Positions 62,751 to 64,000 of a stretch of 64,000 nucleotides of DNA are shown here, piece after piece (position 1 is the stretch's first letter; each line of letters opens with the position of its first letter). This stretch comes from Bin87 sp963663945. Its GTDB lineage: Bacteria > Chloroflexota > Dehalococcoidia > Lucifugimonadales > UBA3495. The stretch covers positions 1,240,001 through 1,304,000 of the forward strand of contig OY760687.1 of NCBI GenBank assembly GCA_963663945.1, in the 5' to 3' direction. The translations under genes were made by a program, and so were the position numbers. The notes beneath the pieces were generated by a model. The model was not told the DNA's origin. It made no database searches and saw only the letters and a program-made list of their open reading frames with translations.

Positions 62751-64000
62751 ATGACTGCCTCTGCTTCCGCCATGCCCCGCGCTTATGATGCCGCCTCGGT
62801 CGAACAGCGCATCTATCAGATCTGGTGGGACGCCGGATATTTCGTACCGCGGATCGATCCCGACCGACAACCCTTCTGCGTGGTGATGCCTCCGCCCAAC
62901 GTCACGGGGGAGTTGCACCTGGGCCATGCTCTCACCGCCAGCCTCCAGGACTCGCTGGCCCGATGGCACCGGATGTGCGGTGATCCTACCCTGTGGCTGC
63001 CCGGCAAGGACCACGCCGGCATTGCCACCCAGTGGGTGGTGGAACGCGCCCTGGCTGCGGAGGGCACCAGTCGACACGATTTGGGTCGGGACAAGTTCGA
63101 GGAACGCGTCTGGGAGTGGGTGCGCCTCTACGGGAACACCATCGATGAGCAGCACCGCCGGCTGGGAGCCTCCTGCGACTGGTCCCGCCTGCGGTTCACC
63201 CTGGATCCCGAGCCGGTTCACGCCGTGCGCACGACCTTTGTGAGCCTGTTCAACAAGGGGTTGATCTACCGCCACGAACGCATCATCAACTGGTGCCCAC
63301 GGTGCGCCACCGCGCTGTCTGACCTCGAGGTCGATTACGAGGAGCAGGACGGCAAGCTTTACCACATCCGCTATCCCTCCGCGGACAATCCCGCCGAAGG
63401 CGTCACGGTGGCGACGACCCGGCCCGAGTCCATGCTGGGCGACACCGGCGTCGCGGTTCATCCCGAGGACGAGCGGTACGCTGGCAAGATCGGCGGCACG
63501 GTCACCCTGCCCATCGTGGGTCGACAGATCCCGGTGGTTGGCGACACCGCCATCGAGATGGAGTTCGGGACCGGCGCGCTGAAGGTCACCCCTGGCCACG
63601 ATATCGTCGACTTCGAAATCGGAGAACGACATAACCTTCCCATACTCACCGTCATCGGCTTTGACGGTTGCATGACCGACGAAGCTGGCCCCAAGTACGC
63701 CGGCATGGAGCGCTTCGCCGCACGCGCCGCCGTGGTAGAAGAGCTTGAGGCCATCGGCGCTCTGGAAGGCGTGGAAGACTACCACCACTCGGTGGGCCAT
63801 TGCCAACGGTGCAACGAAGTGGTGGAACCGCTCATCAGCCTGCAGTGGTTCCTGAACGTGGGCAAGCATGACCAACCGGGCACCATCGCCGGCAACGCCT
63901 ACGCCGCCGTGGTCAATCAGGACATTGAAATCGTCCCCGATCGGTTCTCCCGCGTCTATCTGAACTGGCTGGAGAACATCCGCGACTGGTGCATCAGCCG
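62751..64000 (+). CDS. valS: Valyl-tRNA synthetase, N-terminal part (cut by window edge)
   Basis: The first 416 codons of a class I synthetase are present; the gene continues past the right edge. It has the ValRS start AYDAASVEQRIYQIWWDAGY, PPPNVTGELHLGHALTASLQ containing the HIGH motif as HLGH, GKDHAGIATQWVVERALAAE and the editing domain with VATTRPESMLGDTGVAVHPE. The later WCPRCATALSDLEVDYE is the zinc-like site of class Ia enzymes. KMSKS lies beyond the edge. The ATG at 62751 is followed directly by family sequence. Confidence 0.95.
   Translation, partial: MTASASAMPRAYDAASVEQRIYQIWWDAGYFVPRIDPDRQPFCVVMPPPNVTGELHLGHALTASLQDSLARWHRMCGDPTLWLPGKDHAGIATQWVVERALAAEGTSRHDLGRDKFEERVWEWVRLYGNTIDEQHRRLGASCDWSRLRFTLDPEPVHAVRTTFVSLFNKGLIYRHERIINWCPRCATALSDLEVDYEEQDGKLYHIRYPSADNPAEGVTVATTRPESMLGDTGVAVHPEDERYAGKIGGTVTLPIVGRQIPVVGDTAIEMEFGTGALKVTPGHDIVDFEIGERHNLPILTVIGFDGCMTDEAGPKYAGMERFAARAAVVEELEAIGALEGVEDYHHSVGHCQRCNEVVEPLISLQWFLNVGKHDQPGTIAGNAYAAVVNQDIEIVPDRFSRVYLNWLENIRDWCIS

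Overview
The window is GC-rich bacterial chromosome with short intergenic gaps and many overlapping starts and stops. Gene content suggests an uncultured aerobic Chloroflexota, perhaps SAR202-like: CaiB-type CoA-transferase, LLM/F420-type oxidoreductase, Baeyer-Villiger and acyl-CoA-dehydrogenase-like flavoenzymes, many metallo-beta-lactamase and alpha/beta hydrolases, MFS and family-5 ABC transporters. That placement is inferred from gene content only. Housekeeping genes present are gltX, glnS, rluD, lspA, rarA, folP, folK, hpt, gyrB, valS (partial) and one tRNA-Ser(UGA).

Left part (1-13.8 kb). A truncated DUF3179 protein is followed by a zinc-uptake locus: a Fur/Zur-type regulator and a lipoprotein in which an AztD-like propeller sits inside the His-rich loop of a ZnuA/AztC-type binding protein. 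Four evenly phased GATA-N5-TATC dyads lie in front of it and a fifth lies at the regulator. Next come FmdB, a TPR protein, a CoA-transferase and an MBL hydrolase. Then comes a tightly coupled operon (12.5 to 8.1 kb, minus) encoding a B12-dependent acyl-CoA mutase with the Ile/Asp signature of 2-hydroxyisobutyryl-CoA mutase, its small subunit and a PaaK-type acyl-CoA ligase. A GHKL ATPase and a STAS-like (DUF4325) protein are spliced between the two mutase subunits. The GHKL gene, and a phospholipase-D-like gene just upstream of the operon, each carry one in-frame TGA.

Middle part (14-49 kb). This holds HtpX, a seven-Asp-box protein, a Uma2 nuclease, hydrolases, a decayed voltage-gated K+ channel pseudogene, and gltX/glnS/rluD/lspA, with LspA carrying an extra zinc ribbon. 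Then come threonine aldolase, a Cys-less isochorismatase-like hydrolase, an arrestin-like protein, a GNAT enzyme, rarA, an LLM oxidoreductase, a carboxyltransferase beta subunit started with TTG, folP-folK, a peptide-binding protein, gamma-glutamyltransferase with a coupled lipoprotein, hpt, gyrB, NUDIX, an inositol-phosphatase-like enzyme, an M19 dipeptidase, a UROD/MetE-like barrel, a PPOX-fold protein, tRNA-Ser and an acyl-CoA-dehydrogenase-like flavoenzyme.

Right part (49-64 kb). A 25-bp inverted repeat precedes a Baeyer-Villiger monooxygenase. An MFS gene is split by a complete IS21-family element with a 5-bp target duplication. Two more MFS genes, a cupin, a small membrane protein, a dipeptide-type ABC operon (binding protein and two permeases, no ATPase seen) and the start of valS follow.
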